DNA from: Myxococcota bacterium
Lineage (GTDB): Bacteria; Myxococcota_A; UBA9160; PR03
DNA length: 17,295 nucleotides
Reading direction: 5' to 3'
Assembly: GCA_025453505.1 (NCBI GenBank)
Contig: JALOQG010000016.1
Location: forward strand, 1 to 17,295
Part shown: positions 9,848 to 17,142 of the stretch, in pieces
Position numbering within the stretch: the stretch's first letter is position 1
How the letters are laid out: each line of letters opens with the position of its first letter
Made by a program: the position numbers and the translations under genes
Notes under the pieces: model-generated
What the model was told of the DNA's origin: nothing
Databases searched by the model: none
What the model saw: the letters and a program-made list of their open reading frames with translations, nothing else

Positions 9848-10135
9848 CTACCAGTAGGAGGCGGTCGCGGTCACGTCGCCCAGAACGCGGACGCGGCAGG
9901 CGAGGCGCAACTCCGGCTCGACGCGATTGCGTGCCTTGATGCGCGTCTCGTCGTCGGCTTCGGGGCTGAGTGCGTCGACGCCCGCGAGGATGCGCAGCGC
10001 GCATTTGCCGCAGAGGCCGTCGGCGCCGCAGCTGCGTGCGATGGGAAGCCCGGCGGTGACCACCGCATCGAGCAGCGTGGTCCCCGAGGGCACCTCGACG
10101 GCGACGTCGCCGGGCAGCAGCCGGATCTGGGGCAT
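9848..10135 (-). CDS. Plant-type 2Fe-2S ferredoxin
   Basis: 95 residues from the ATG at 10135 (MPQIRLLPG), where family similarity begins; an ATG at 10147 would add MLAA. The beta-grasp core is visible (VAVEVPSGTTLLDAVVTAGLPI). The cluster ligands are SCGADGLCGKC (C36, C42, C45) and C80 in RLACRV. The Cys-x5-Cys-x2-Cys spacing is that of adrenodoxin/chloroplast-like bacterial 2Fe-2S ferredoxins of about 100 residues. It carries single electrons in the cytoplasm; the partner is not identified. It is the first gene of the minus-strand cluster and diverges from the CinA-like gene across only about 50 bp. Confidence 0.92.
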   Translation of the reverse strand: MPQIRLLPGDVAVEVPSGTTLLDAVVTAGLPIARSCGADGLCGKCALRILAGVDALSPEADDETRIKARNRVEPELRLACRVRVLGDVTATASYW

Positions 10136-10195
10136 GGCGGCCAGCATAACGCGCGCTCTAGGCGCGGTGGACGGCCCGGTCTAAGCTCCGCGTCC

Positions 10196-10921
10196 ATGGC
10201 GACCGCCGCGATCATCGTGATCGGCAACGAGATCCTCTCGGGCAAGGTCGTCGACACCAATTCCCCGTATCTGTGTCGCGAGCTGCGCGGACTCGGTGTG
10301 GACGTCGATCGCATCGTCGTGATCCCCGACGAGATCGACGTGATCGCCGCCGAGGTGCGCGCGCAGAGCGACAGCCACGACTGGGTCTTCACCAGCGGCG
10401 GCGTCGGCCCGACCCACGACGACCTCACGATGGATGGCGTCTCGAAGGCGTTCGGCGTGCCGATCGAAGTCAACGAGTCGATCGTCGCGCGCATCGAGCG
10501 GGCGACCGGCCACGCGGCCAACGAGAGCCAGCGCAAGATGGCGTCGCTGCCGCAGGGCGCGCACCTGATCGACACGGGCGATCTGTGGTTCCCCGTGGTG
10601 GTGGTGGGCAACGTCCACATCTTCCCGGGCATTCCGGAGCTGCTCCAGAAGAAGTTCGACTCGATCCGTTCGCGCTTCCAGGGCGTGCCGTTCGTGCTCA
10701 GGCGCGTCTACGTGCGGCGCAAGGAGAGCGACATCGCGCAGGAGCTGAACGAGCTGCTCGAAGCGCATCCGGAGCTGATGCTCGGCTCGTATCCGCGCAT
10801 CCGCGGGACCGAATACGAGGTGCTCCTCACGCTCGAGTCGCGCGACGCCGCCTACGTGACGCGCGCGCTCGAAGCGCTGCTCGCGCGGCTGCCCGCCGAC
10901 GCCGTCCACAAGGTGGAGTGA
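10196..10921 (+). CDS. Stand-alone CinA/MoaB-fold (MoCF) domain protein
   Basis: 241 residues, ATG at 10196. The N-terminal two thirds are a MoCF (MogA/MoeA/CinA) domain: AAIIVIGNEILSGKVVDTNS (4-23) and VFTSGGVGPTHDDLT (64-78), the motifs that bind pterin or nucleotide phosphates in this superfamily. The protein resembles the N-terminal half of CinA (COG1058) but has no C-terminal CinA nicotinamide-nucleotide amidase domain. Instead it ends in a short alpha/beta region (VLRRVYVRRKESDIAQELN, then GSYPRIRGTEYEVLLTL) that follows the KOW-like part of CinA. Family members have been described as ADP-ribose or nucleotide pyrophosphatases, or as FAD-synthetase-related; I cannot choose between these. 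The stop overlaps the GTG of the next gene (GTGA). Confidence 0.87.
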   Translation: MATAAIIVIGNEILSGKVVDTNSPYLCRELRGLGVDVDRIVVIPDEIDVIAAEVRAQSDSHDWVFTSGGVGPTHDDLTMDGVSKAFGVPIEVNESIVARIERATGHAANESQRKMASLPQGAHLIDTGDLWFPVVVVGNVHIFPGIPELLQKKFDSIRSRFQGVPFVLRRVYVRRKESDIAQELNELLEAHPELMLGSYPRIRGTEYEVLLTLESRDAAYVTRALEALLARLPADAVHKVE

Positions 10922-11361
10922 GCGACCCGACCGCGCACGACGTCTGGCTGCGCGCGCTGGCCTACGGCCACCCGCTGTGGATGACCGCGGCGATCGCCTG
11001 CGCCGCGCTCGCCGCGCGATCGGGCCTCGCGATGCGCGGCGCGCGACGACTCGGCACGCGCCGCGACCCGGGCGATCGCGCGCGTCATCTCCGCATCGCC
11101 AAGCTCGCGGTCGCGGGGATCGCGATCGGCTGGATCGGCGGTCCGCTCTCGATGTACGCGTTGCGCGGCCGCGCGCCGTTCGAGACCGCGCACGCGTGGC
11201 TCGCGACGGGAGCGCTCGTGCTCTTCGTCGCCACGGCCGTTCTCGGTCGCGGCCTCGAGCTTGGCCGCCATCGCCGCCTCGAAGCGCACGCGCTCGTCGC
11301 GATGGCGGCGCTGCTGGCGGCGGGCCTCGCCGCGATCACCGGCTTCGTGCTGCTGCCCTGA
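10918..11361 (+). CDS. DUF4079-like four-helix membrane protein, possible b-type cytochrome
   Basis: 147 residues from the GTG at 10918 in a GTGA overlap with the CinA-like gene. About four transmembrane helices: HPLWMTAAIACAALAARSGL, RIAKLAVAGIAIGWIGGPLS, AHAWLATGALVLFVATAVLG and AHALVAMAALLAAGLAAITG. An Arg-rich loop lies between helices 1 and 2. A His lies at or near the start of each helix (HPLW, RHLRIAK, TAHAWLA, EAHALVAM), and the order of elements matches DUF4079 proteins as I recall them. Paired His residues on a four-helix bundle resemble cytochrome b561/ferric-reductase-like haem proteins, but haem binding is inference. Followed by hairpins at 11368-11417. Confidence 0.72.
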   Translation: MSDPTAHDVWLRALAYGHPLWMTAAIACAALAARSGLAMRGARRLGTRRDPGDRARHLRIAKLAVAGIAIGWIGGPLSMYALRGRAPFETAHAWLATGALVLFVATAVLGRGLELGRHRRLEAHALVAMAALLAAGLAAITGFVLLP

Positions 11362-11387
11362 ATGACACGGGCGCGGCCCGAATGAGA

Positions 11388-11417
11388 ACGGGCGCCGGCC
11401 TCGCGGCCGACGCCCGT
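11388..11417. terminator. Hairpin between convergent genes, possible two-way terminator
   Basis: The arms ACGGGCG and CGCCCGT pair perfectly and enclose CGGCC/GGCCG around a small TCGC-type loop, with one mismatch between the two stem parts. It sits between the stop of the DUF4079-like gene (11361) and the stop of the lipoprotein gene (11440). A smaller perfect hairpin, CGGGC-GCG-GCCCG, is at 11368-11380. No long T-tract follows on either strand: CTTTCCCCTT lies on the plus side and TTCTCATT on the minus side, so efficiency as an intrinsic terminator is uncertain. Confidence 0.6.
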
Positions 11418-11439
11418 CCAGGCGCTTTCCCCTTGGCGG

Positions 11440-13305
11440 CTAGTTGAGGTCGGCGAAGAGGGTCAGGAACTGGCCCTGTCGCGAGACCTCGACACCCTCG
11501 AGGCTCAGGCCGAAGAACTGCGGCAGCGGGAATCCGCCGAGACCGTCGCCCAGAGCCGGCAGCACGTCGGGGAGCAGGAATCCCAGCACCTGTGCCAGCG
11601 ACGCCTCGTTGACGGTGATGTTGGAGACCAGGAACGCGATCTTCAGATCCGTCACGCTCGCCACCGAGAAGGCCAGCGAGCTGGTCAGGTTGTCGAAGGT
11701 GAGCCCGAGCCCCGAGCGCAGGTCGATGGCGCCGCGGATCACGAGTCCGCCGTTGCCCGCGAAGTTGTCGAAGTGCACCTCGATCTGGAGCTGCGGAATC
11801 TTGAGTTCGGCGATCTCGCCGCCGGGACCCGGCGCGCCGGTCAGGAACGGCGCCAGCGTGGGCTTGAGATCGATCCGCATCGGCTGTTCCGGATCGAAGC
11901 CGGCGAGCGTGGGAATGAAGAGCGAGAGCAGACCCGCCGTCACCGGCTGGAGGCCCGTGCCGAGATCGATCTCCGTCAGCGACGTCTGCAGCAGGCCGCA
12001 CTCGATCTGCGCCTTGAGCAGCTGGTTGAACGCCGAAGTCGAGATCGACACCGCGAGGCCGTAGGGGAGTCCGCCGACCGGCGTCGTCGCGCCGAAGCTC
12101 GGGAAGGACTCGGGCACGTGGTACGACGCCGAGAGGTCGGGGGCGCCGACCGGCGGCAGGCACTCGCCCGGATCGTTGCCGACGCTCGCGGTGATGCGCG
12201 TGTCGGATCCGAGCGTCACGCCCGCGTTGTCCTCGGTGACCGCGAAGAGCGGCGCCTCGAAGTTGACCTGGAGCGCTTCGCCGATCGGACCGGAGATCGA
12301 GATGTCGGCGAGCGCGACCTCGATCGCGTCCGCGACCGGCGCGTCCACCGGGCCGGCGCCGTCCGGATCGTCGAGGAAGTCCTGGAAGCCGTCGAGCACG
12401 AGCGGCTCGACGTCGCCGATGATCAGCTGGATCAGGTCGCCGATCAGCGGGAAGTCGCAGATGCCGTCGGTGAACTCCTGATTGAAGCCCGTGAACGAGA
12501 CGTCGAGGGTGCCCGGGTTCTGGTTCACGTCCACCGCGGTCGGATCACCGGCCGCCGGCGAGAGCGCGTAGTCGCCCAGGATCTGCGTGTTGGATGCGGT
12601 CAGCCGCAGTCCGCAGCTCGGTGCGATGCCCGAGACGCCGATGATGTCGAGGTCGATGCGCAGATTCTGGATGTCGACGTCGCCGGTGACGAAGTTCGTC
12701 ATCGAGTCGGCGTCGATCGAGAAGCCGGTGATGCTGGCCGGCGGGTTCGAGACGCGCACGTCCACGCGGCCGAGACACGTGCCGAACGGTCCGCCGATCG
12801 CGCAGTAGTTGTCGATCAGCAGCGTATTGACCGGGAGCAGCGTCGCCGGGTCGATCGCGACGCCGCCGGCGATCAGGGGCTCGAGCTGGTCGAGGCCGGT
12901 GTCGCCGAGCCGGAGCGCGACGCCGTTGAGCGAGAACGCGCCGTCCGCGACCGACTGGCCGCTGATCACGACGATGCGCTGGCGCTTCTTGACGAGACCG
13001 TTCGGGGCGACCCGGAGTTCCGCGTAGTACGGGTTGATGGTCCCCTCCGTGGCGCTCGCCGGCAGCGAAATCGACCACGCTCCGTTGGTCGTGTTCAGGC
13101 TGGCCAGGACCCCGTTCACGCGGACCTCGTGCTGCCCCAGTGATACGCCCGAGATCGTTCCGGTCAGGTTCACCGTGGTCGAGGTCGTGAAGGCGCCGTG
13201 CGTCGGCGAGGTGATCACGATCGCCGGCTGCGGGCCGCACGCCGCACCCAACGCGAACAACGGCGCCATCGACGCCACTACCAACCAGCGCAAACTCCGC
13301 TGCAT
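11440..13305 (-). CDS. Large lipoprotein with Ig-like domain and BPI/LBP (TULIP)-like barrels
   Basis: 621 residues. Start ATG at 13305 with GGGGGAG a few bases upstream; an ATG at 13395 in frame would add an Arg-rich leader and hide the signal. Residues 1-23 form a lipoprotein signal ending GAAC (C23). Residues about 28-115 look like a beta-rich Ig-like/cadherin-type domain (ITSPTHGAFTTSTTVNLTG). The rest is beta-rich with amphipathic helices. Residues 416-621 follow the C-terminal barrel of BPI/LBP/PLTP in order: GLAVSISTSAFNQLL...GLLQTSLTE, then SVASVTDLKIAFLVSN (from 547), LLPDVLPALGDGL, GFPLP (591) and a closing QGQFLTLFADL. A helix-bearing N-barrel counterpart may cover about 130-400 (DLIQLIIGDVEPLVLDGF, IGEALQVNFEAPL). 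The six or so cysteines fit an extracytoplasmic protein. TULIP barrels bind lipids in a tubular groove; a lipid-carrier or envelope role is inference. No annotation-grade match is known to me. Confidence 0.75.
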   Translation of the reverse strand: MQRSLRWLVVASMAPLFALGAACGPQPAIVITSPTHGAFTTSTTVNLTGTISGVSLGQHEVRVNGVLASLNTTNGAWSISLPASATEGTINPYYAELRVAPNGLVKKRQRIVVISGQSVADGAFSLNGVALRLGDTGLDQLEPLIAGGVAIDPATLLPVNTLLIDNYCAIGGPFGTCLGRVDVRVSNPPASITGFSIDADSMTNFVTGDVDIQNLRIDLDIIGVSGIAPSCGLRLTASNTQILGDYALSPAAGDPTAVDVNQNPGTLDVSFTGFNQEFTDGICDFPLIGDLIQLIIGDVEPLVLDGFQDFLDDPDGAGPVDAPVADAIEVALADISISGPIGEALQVNFEAPLFAVTEDNAGVTLGSDTRITASVGNDPGECLPPVGAPDLSASYHVPESFPSFGATTPVGGLPYGLAVSISTSAFNQLLKAQIECGLLQTSLTEIDLGTGLQPVTAGLLSLFIPTLAGFDPEQPMRIDLKPTLAPFLTGAPGPGGEIAELKIPQLQIEVHFDNFAGNGGLVIRGAIDLRSGLGLTFDNLTSSLAFSVASVTDLKIAFLVSNITVNEASLAQVLGFLLPDVLPALGDGLGGFPLPQFFGLSLEGVEVSRQGQFLTLFADLN

Positions 13306-13527
13306 GCTCTCCCCCTTCGGACATTGGAATGGCGCCGTCGGTGGACGACGCCTCGAAATGCACCCACAGCGCTCGGACGAGCGCGACCGTCTCATCTACT
13401 ACCCGCGGGTGTCGGGAGTCAATCAGGACCGTCGGTCAGGCCCTGCGGGGGTCTGGATTTTCTACCGACGCGTCGAATCCGAGTACGGCTACCGTGCGCG
13501 TCCGTGAGGGATGCAGGCGAGACGCAG
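13306..13527. other. Divergent intergenic region between lipoprotein and MFS genes
   Basis: This 222-bp stretch has no convincing gene and is somewhat less GC-rich than its surroundings. Besides the candidate promoter above, it holds a second perfect 10-bp palindrome, CGACGCGTCG (13466-13475), and the inverted repeat GACCG-T-CGGTC (13427-13437) flanked by TCAGG on both sides. No clear plus-strand promoter for the MFS gene was recognised. Confidence 0.5.
13393..13422 (-). promoter_or_regulatory. Candidate promoter of the lipoprotein gene with palindromic spacer
   Basis: On the minus strand TTGACT (13422-13417; 5 of 6 to the sigma-70 -35 box) is followed after 18 bp by TAGATG (13398-13393; weak -10). 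The perfect palindrome ACCCGCGGGT (13401-13410) lies in the spacer, where a repressor or MerR-type activator could bind. It would leave a leader of about 85 nt before the ATG at 13305. Pattern-based only. Confidence 0.35.
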
Positions 13528-14760
13528 GTGAGAGATGGACTCGACGCGGTGCAGCGGCGCCGTGGGCGCCGTCTCGCCGTGCTCTCGCATCCGGCCGGCA
13601 TGACGCACCGGAACGTGTTCACCGATCAGCTGCCGACGCTGGCCTTGATCGGCCTCGGCGCGAGCGAGGCGTGGATCGGGCTCCAGCGCGCTTTCGAACC
13701 GGTCTCGCAGCTGCTCCAGCTGCCCGCGCTGCGGTTGATCGGCCGCCATCGGAAGCGGTCGATCCTCGTCGCGGGACAGGCGATGGCCGTTGTCGCCGGT
13801 CTGCCGCTCGTGGCGTATGCGTGGCTCGCACGGGCGGGCGGCGATCTCGCACTCGGCATCGCGCTCGCGAGCCTGTGGGTCACGGCGGTCGGCATCGTGA
13901 TCTCGCACACGGTCTGGTTCCCGCTGCTGCGCGGCTACGTCGAGCCGGGCCGCATCGGTCACTTCTTCGGCGTGCTCCGCACGGGTTGGCACCTGACGCT
14001 GATCGCGTACTTCCTCGGCGCGCAGCTCTGGCTCTCGGCGCATCCGGGCGCCTTCGGCGCGCTCTTCGGCGTCGCGACGCTCGCGGGCCTGCTGCGCATG
14101 GCGCTGATCGTGCGGCTGCCCGACGCCGGCGCACCGACGGGCGAGCGGATCCGCGCGCGCGCGGCGATGCGCCTGCTGCGCGATCACCGCGAACTGCGCC
14201 GCTATCTCGCCGGGATGGTCCTGTGCGGCGCCCCGCGCCGCGCGGCGCTGCCGTTCGCGGTGGTGATGATGCGGCGTTCGATGGGACTTTCCGACGCCGA
14301 CGTGATGCTGACGACCGTGGCGTCGTTCGCGGGCGGCTTCGCGTCGCTCTATGCGTGGGGCCGCGCGGTCGATCGCTTCGGCGCCGCGCCCGTGTTCCGC
14401 TTCACGGCGTGGCTCTCGTCCGCGCTGCTCGTCTGGCTCGCCGCCGCGGGCCCGACGGCGTCGCTGGCCGCGATGACCGCGTTCTTCTTCGTGTTCGTGG
14501 CGCTGGCGTCCGGCTTCGGTGTCGCCGACACGCACGTGCTCTTCGGTCTTTCGCCGGAGCGCGAGGCGACGCCGACGCTCGTCATCGCGGACGTGACGGC
14601 CAGTCTGGCGTACGGCGCGGCGCCGTTCCTCGTCGGCATCGCGCTCGATCGCGCGATCGGCGGCGGCGCCGATCCGATCGCGGCCTATCGCACGCTCTTC
14701 GTCGCGGCGGCGCTCGTGATGGCGCTCTCGCCGCTTCCCTTGCGACGCTTCAGGAAGTGA
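13528..14760 (+). CDS. Major facilitator superfamily transporter
   Basis: 410 residues from the GTG at 13528, which has a weak AGGCGAG ahead of it; GTG 13504 and ATG 13600 are alternatives. About ten to twelve hydrophobic segments lie on both sides of a charged central loop (about 200-228, ERIRARAAMRLLRDHRELRR). The loop-2/3 motif RLIGRHRKRSIL (69-80) and its second-half counterpart YAWGRAVDRFG (275-285) are MFS motif-A-like and show the usual twofold repeat. The first segment is unusual: the ~35 residues before DQLPTLALIGLGASEAWIGL are Arg-rich and polar, so TM1 is short or the N-terminus is degenerate. Substrate cannot be predicted. It diverges from the BPI-like lipoprotein and ends 3 bp from the convergent oxidoreductase gene. 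Confidence 0.82.
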   Translation: MRDGLDAVQRRRGRRLAVLSHPAGMTHRNVFTDQLPTLALIGLGASEAWIGLQRAFEPVSQLLQLPALRLIGRHRKRSILVAGQAMAVVAGLPLVAYAWLARAGGDLALGIALASLWVTAVGIVISHTVWFPLLRGYVEPGRIGHFFGVLRTGWHLTLIAYFLGAQLWLSAHPGAFGALFGVATLAGLLRMALIVRLPDAGAPTGERIRARAAMRLLRDHRELRRYLAGMVLCGAPRRAALPFAVVMMRRSMGLSDADVMLTTVASFAGGFASLYAWGRAVDRFGAAPVFRFTAWLSSALLVWLAAAGPTASLAAMTAFFFVFVALASGFGVADTHVLFGLSPEREATPTLVIADVTASLAYGAAPFLVGIALDRAIGGGADPIAAYRTLFVAAALVMALSPLPLRRFRK

Positions 14761-14763
14761 CGA

Positions 14764-15735
14764 TCACGGGATCAGGAGGACGCGGCCGAAGGCGGCGCGG
14801 CTCTCGATGAAGGCGTGGGCGGCGGCGGCCTGCGCGAGCGGGAAGCGGCGGTCGATCACGACGCGCAGCTCGCCCTTCGCGACGTCGCGCAGGTGGCCGT
14901 CGATCATCGCGTGCACCCGCGCGTGCTGGAAGAACGACTCGGCGCCGAGAAAGACGCCGGTCAGCGATCGATTGCCGGCCGAGAGGCTCGCCACGTCGAG
15001 CTGCTTGCCGCCGCGGCTCGAGTCGCCGACGGTGATGCAGCGCCCGCGGTAGCCGAGGCAGGCGAGGCTGCCCTGCAGCGTCGCGCCGCCCACCGAGTCG
15101 ACGACGAGATCGCAGCCGCGCCCGCCGGTGATCTGCTGGACGGCGTCGACGAACGAAGTCGCGCGGTAGTCGATGCCGTGATCGAGACCGAACTCGCTCT
15201 GCAGCCGCGCGATCTTCTCGGCGCCGCCGGCCGTCGCGAGCACGGTCGCGCCGGCTCGCTTCGCGAGCTGGATCGCCGCGAGGCCGACGCCGCTCGCGCC
15301 CGCCTGGATCAACACCGACTCGCCGCGCTGCAGGCGGCCGAACTCGAAGAGGCAGTCGTCGGCCGTGCCGAACGGGATCGGGACGCACGCCGCGGCGTCC
15401 GTCGCGAGCGCGTCGGGAATCGCGAACGTGAAGCCGGCCGGCACCGCGACGCGCTCGGCGTGCGAGCCGTGCATCATCATCGCCGTGACGCGGTCGCCGG
15501 GCTTGCGGTCGCGAACATCCGCGCCGACTTCGCGCACGACGCCCGCGCACTGGTAGCCGACGACGTGCGGCGTCTTCGCCATGAGTCCGCGCGCGCGGTT
15601 GCCGACGTCGCCGCCCTCGATCGAGATCGCCTCGACCTCGATCACCACTCCGTCCGGCGCGCACGTCGGATCCGGCACGTCTTCGTAGCGGAGCACGTCG
15701 GGCGGGCCGGTCTGGTAGTAGACGGCGGCCTTCAC
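14764..15735 (-). CDS. Zinc-free MDR oxidoreductase, NADPH:quinone reductase-like
   Basis: 323 residues from the GTG at 15735, in a GTGA overlap with the aroC stop and with GGAGG about 10 nt upstream. The GroES-like N-terminal domain starts [20 protein letters not shown] and carries [12 protein letters not shown] (60-71), in place of the usual GHExAGxV. The Rossmann half has [15 protein letters not shown] (145-159), the nucleotide-binding signature of quinone oxidoreductases. The catalytic and structural zinc cysteines of alcohol dehydrogenases are absent. Later segments ([13 protein letters not shown], then ITVGDSSRG) fit the family. It probably reduces quinones or enones with NADPH. Position after aroC looks like operon sharing rather than a pathway link. 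Confidence 0.9.
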   Translation of the reverse strand: MKAAVYYQTGPPDVLRYEDVPDPTCAPDGVVIEVEAISIEGGDVGNRARGLMAKTPHVVGYQCAGVVREVGADVRDRKPGDRVTAMMMHGSHAERVAVPAGFTFAIPDALATDAAACVPIPFGTADDCLFEFGRLQRGESVLIQAGASGVGLAAIQLAKRAGATVLATAGGAEKIARLQSEFGLDHGIDYRATSFVDAVQQITGGRGCDLVVDSVGGATLQGSLACLGYRGRCITVGDSSRGGKQLDVASLSAGNRSLTGVFLGAESFFQHARVHAMIDGHLRDVAKGELRVVIDRRFPLAQAAAAHAFIESRAAFGRVLLIP

Positions 15736-16823
15736 CGCGGGATCGCCTCCACGGCGCGCTGGCGCAGCCAGTGGTCGGCGAGCACCAGCAGCACCATCGC
15801 CTCGACCATCGGCACCGCGCGCGGCAGCACGCACGGATCGTGACGGCCCTGCGCTTCGAGCGTGATGGCGTTGCCGTCGCGATCCACGGTGTCCTGCGCG
15901 AGGCGGATCGTGGCGGTCGGCTTGAAGGCGACGCGCACGACGACGTCCTCGCCGTTCGTGATGCCGCCCTGCACGCCGCCCGAGCGGTTGCTCGACGTGC
16001 GCGGACGACCATCCGGTCCGGGTACGTAGGGGTCGTTGTGTTCGATGCCGGTGAGCAGCGTGCCGGCGAAACCGCTGCCGATCTCGAAGCCCTTCGACGC
16101 GGGCAGCGACATCAGGGCCTTCGCGAGCTCGGCCTCGAGCTTGTCGAAGACCGGCGCGCCGAGACCCACGGGCACGCGCCGCGCGACGCACTCGACGACG
16201 CCGCCCAGCGAGTCGCCGCGACGCCGAGCGGCGTCGATGCGGCGCTCCATCTCGGCGGCGGCTTCGGGGTCGGGGCAGCGCACGGGATTCGCCTCGATCT
16301 GCGCGAGCGTCACGTGGGCGGGATCGACCTTCGCCTCGACCTCGTGGACGCTCTTCACCCACGCGAGGACTTCGACGCCACACTGCGACGCCAGCAGCGC
16401 ACGCGCGATCGCGCCGGCGGCCACGCGGCCGATCGTCTCGCGCGCGCTCGCGCGGCCTCCGCCCTGCCAGTTGCGGATGCCGTACTTCGCCTCGTAGGTG
16501 TAATCCGCGTGCGACGGCCGGAACACGTCCTTCATGTGCTCGTAGGCCTGCGGCCGCGCGTCCTGGTTGCGCACGAGGATCGCGATCGGCGTGCCGAGGG
16601 TGTGGCCCTCGAAGACGCCCGAGAGGATCTCGGCGCGGTCCGCTTCGTCGCGCGGCGTGGTCAGGTGGCTCTGGCCCGGGCGCCTGCGATCGAGATCGCG
16701 CTGGATCTGCTCGATCGTGAGCGCGAGGCGCGGCGGGCAGCCGTCCACGACGACGCCGACGCCGCCGCCGTGCGATTCGCCGAAGGTGCTGATGCGGAAC
16801 GCCTGTCCGAACGTGCTCGACAC
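15732..16823 (-). CDS. aroC: Chorismate synthase
   Basis: 363 residues, normal family length; start is the GTG at 16823 ([20 protein letters not shown]). It makes chorismate from EPSP with reduced FMN, the last step of the shikimate pathway, in the cytoplasm. Family signatures are all present: GESHGG near the N-terminus (H18, matching the catalytic His of the family), [14 protein letters not shown] (second conserved His), the [21 protein letters not shown] block, IGSGFAGT, and the [15 protein letters not shown] signature followed by [10 protein letters not shown]. The C-terminus [17 protein letters not shown] is also typical. The gene follows smr by 16 bp and overlaps the MDR oxidoreductase. 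No other shikimate genes are in the window. Confidence 0.97.
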   Translation of the reverse strand: MSSTFGQAFRISTFGESHGGGVGVVVDGCPPRLALTIEQIQRDLDRRRPGQSHLTTPRDEADRAEILSGVFEGHTLGTPIAILVRNQDARPQAYEHMKDVFRPSHADYTYEAKYGIRNWQGGGRASARETIGRVAAGAIARALLASQCGVEVLAWVKSVHEVEAKVDPAHVTLAQIEANPVRCPDPEAAAEMERRIDAARRRGDSLGGVVECVARRVPVGLGAPVFDKLEAELAKALMSLPASKGFEIGSGFAGTLLTGIEHNDPYVPGPDGRPRTSSNRSGGVQGGITNGEDVVVRVAFKPTATIRLAQDTVDRDGNAITLEAQGRHDPCVLPRAVPMVEAMVLLVLADHWLRQRAVEAIPR

Positions 16824-16839
16824 GCGCCCAAGATACCGT

Positions 16840-17142
16840 TCAGGGTCGCGATCGCCGCAGCAGCACGTAGGTCGCGCCGCCGCGCTGCGCTTCGCCGGCG
16901 GCGAATGCGAGCACCGCTGCGCCATGCGGATCTTCGGCGAGCCAGGCGGGCAGGGCGTCGCGCAGCACCGGTCCGCTCTCGGAGCGATGCCCGCGTCCAT
17001 GCACGACCAGTAGGCAGCGCGCGCCTTCGGCGATCGCGTCGCGCAGCGTCTCGCGCAGGGCCGATCGCGCGGCCGCACGCGTCAGGCCGTGCAGGTCGAG
17101 TTCGAGATCGGGCTCGATCGCGCCGCGGCGCAGGTCTCGCAT
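16840..17142 (-). CDS. Short Smr-domain protein
   Basis: 100 residues from the ATG at 17142. It is nearly just an Smr domain: [17 protein letters not shown] (LDLHG at 15-19), LLVVHGRG (44-51) and a final ATYVLLRR strand, as in small MutS-related proteins. The Smr fold is linked to nuclease or nucleic-acid binding activity, also in ribosome rescue. Proteobacterial Smr proteins usually have an N-terminal extension of 70 or more residues; here similarity starts at [10 protein letters not shown], right at the predicted ATG. The upstream sequence encodes the MutY C-terminus in another frame, so the N-terminus may be truncated by a frameshift or genuinely short. Confidence 0.82.
   Translation of the reverse strand: MRDLRRGAIEPDLELDLHGLTRAAARSALRETLRDAIAEGARCLLVVHGRGHRSESGPVLRDALPAWLAEDPHGAAVLAFAAGEAQRGGATYVLLRRSRP

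Noticed and set aside
13440..13500. A tRNA-like T-arm (CGTCGAATCCG) in the intergenic region
   Set aside because: The loop lacks one T of the TTCRA consensus, the stem has a mismatch, and no matching acceptor arm, D-arm or anticodon arm is found upstream.
16661..17139. A ~160-residue MutY tail running over smr and into aroC
   Set aside because: The translated tail is Arg/Ala-rich shadow sequence; Smr and chorismate synthase motifs in the other frames show which frames are real.
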